Of a stretch of DNA of 64,000 nt, positions 62,949 to 64,000 are shown piece after piece. Under the pieces are notes generated by a model. The model was not told the DNA's origin, made no database searches, and saw nothing but the letters and a program-made list of their open reading frames with translations. A program made the position numbers and the translations under genes. The stretch is from Himantopus leucocephalus. Taxonomy: Eukaryota; Chordata; Aves; Charadriiformes; Recurvirostridae. Numbering within the stretch: position 1 is the stretch's first letter; every line of letters begins with the position of its first letter. The stretch spans positions 36,290,142 to 36,354,141 of the forward strand of contig RSEF01000005.1 in the NCBI GenBank assembly GCA_003993805.1, given 5' to 3'.

Positions 62949-64000
62949 AACCTTTGTTCAAAAGAGCAAGTGACAGCCAAAAGTACAATTCAAGTGAGAA
63001 AAAAGGTACAGTGTGATTAGATCAGTGAATGATACCATCTCAGCCAAATAGCTGCCTATAGTGTGGAAAAAGAAGACACTTAGGACTAAGTGTAAACAGT
63101 CATTATTTATTTACCATGACATCTCTTAAACATGAATGAGTGAATGTTTTAAATACTAGTTCCCATCTTTTAGCCAAGGTCAAATGTTTCACACTGGTAT
63201 GTGCTTTTTCTCAAGCTGTAAAACCTAGAGGTTGACCTGAGATACTTATATGATTTTTTAATTGTTATTAAATATCAGGGAGGAGTTTCGCTGCAATGAT
63301 TATTTATGAAGTTCCCCATAAAACCACACAAATGTACTTTCAAATTAACTACAGAGCATCTTCCTGCTCTATTTAATTCCTCCCAGAATTAAATATTGTA
63401 TTATACAGTAGAACAAAAAAAGTTTTTTGTTTCTACCAGTGAATGCAACCTTGATCTTAATGTATTATGGCTACAAGCATCAAAACGTTGTTGCTGCAGG
63501 AAAAAAAAGTATTTCTGCCCTCAGTTATTGGAGCATTGCAAGAATAGGACCATGTTTGTCTATGTATGTTTACAGCACCTGTCAGCCGATACACGAGAAA
63601 CAAGAAGAGTAATGTAAACTGATCCCTGCCTTTTGCTGAATATTTAATGCAGTCTGCTGGAAAGAAAAGCACAAACATTCTACTTTTCCAAAGCCTGTCT
63701 TCCTTGCCCTCTTCTAATTTTCTCTGGGGAGGGATGGGTTTCGAACTTGGTCACTGCTAGTGCCCATTTGCTTCTGGATCTTTACTTTTCAGTCTTGGCT
63801 TTCTTCCTGTCTCCTGAAACTAAATTTACTTCATTTTAGCCACCTCACAGCAGACTTGTGTGTATATATTTTCAAGGAAATTTGATTGTCTCTATAGATT
63901 TTTAAATCAGCTTTCAGATCAAGTTCAGAAATTTGTAAACTGTTGTGTTGTTGCGTCAGGCAATAGTGGAACACAGACCTCAGATGCACATCACCCAATA

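Larger units (their letters stand above)
59996..64000. other. AT-rich DNA without a recognisable gene
   Basis: No exon or transposon recognised. Contains a (TA)n tract (60383-60405), an (AC)6 repeat running into ATAT (61749-61772), an A18 run (62424-62441) and a 10-bp hairpin (62919-62948). Confidence 0.5.

Noticed and set aside
1..64000. CRISPR arrays, tRNA/rRNA genes, bacterial operons or phage modules
   Set aside because: No regularly spaced repeats with spacers, no tRNA cloverleaf seen, and base composition, CR1 and LTR content mark vertebrate DNA.

Overview
The window looks like a bird (avian) genome and appears to be a gene-poor, AT-rich stretch of a large chromosome, either intergenic or inside a very large intron. 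The bird assignment rests on several CR1 LINE 3' ends carrying the typical avian tail (short ATTCTATG-type repeats, 'GGTTGGACTAGATGATCTT'-type text) and on one solo LTR of the avian ERVL-like kind. No operon, ribosome binding site, CRISPR array, tRNA, rRNA or complete host gene can be supported. The open frames are short (longest 168 codons), start and stop at random, show no recognisable domain and have no convincing exon structure. One ORF-like block, at 55441-55641 on the minus strand, looks more coding-like than the rest and is kept as a weak candidate exon.

Layout. 1-9792: unique AT-rich DNA with small microsatellites. 9793-10128: old CR1 fragment, minus strand. 10628-10727: 100-N gap running straight into an A36 tract. 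18888-18935: short fragment resembling the 5' end of 7SL (SRP) RNA, minus strand. 19521-19636: CR1 3' end, plus strand, containing an N. 24224-24330: CR1, plus strand, whose interior is hidden behind a 10-N gap. 34583-34682: second 100-N gap. 38720-41417: a cluster of very old CR1/L3-like pieces, all plus strand. 43068-43707: solo LTR with a perfect 5-bp target-site duplication. 53480-54400: two diverged direct copies of an unidentified element about 0.7 kb apart. 59514-59995: the youngest CR1, minus strand, with an unbroken reverse-transcriptase C-terminal frame.

The assembly leaves visible marks. Three single-N positions (33391, 36952, 47215) are each flanked by near-identical direct repeats of 42-122 bp. 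The copies differ by a few substitutions or an indel, which is what overlapping, unmerged contig ends or haplotypes look like. Two other single Ns sit in homopolymer tracts (25682, 31778) and one sits inside a CR1 (19549).

No new gene system was found. The most useful leads are the unidentified repeat pair near 53.5/54.3 kb, the solo LTR, the 7SL-like fragment, a strong G-quadruplex motif at 47.6 kb, two perfect hairpins, an RFX X-box-like site at 45.9 kb, and the coding-like block at 55.5 kb. Family assignments are made from recognised sequence text, not from a database search.
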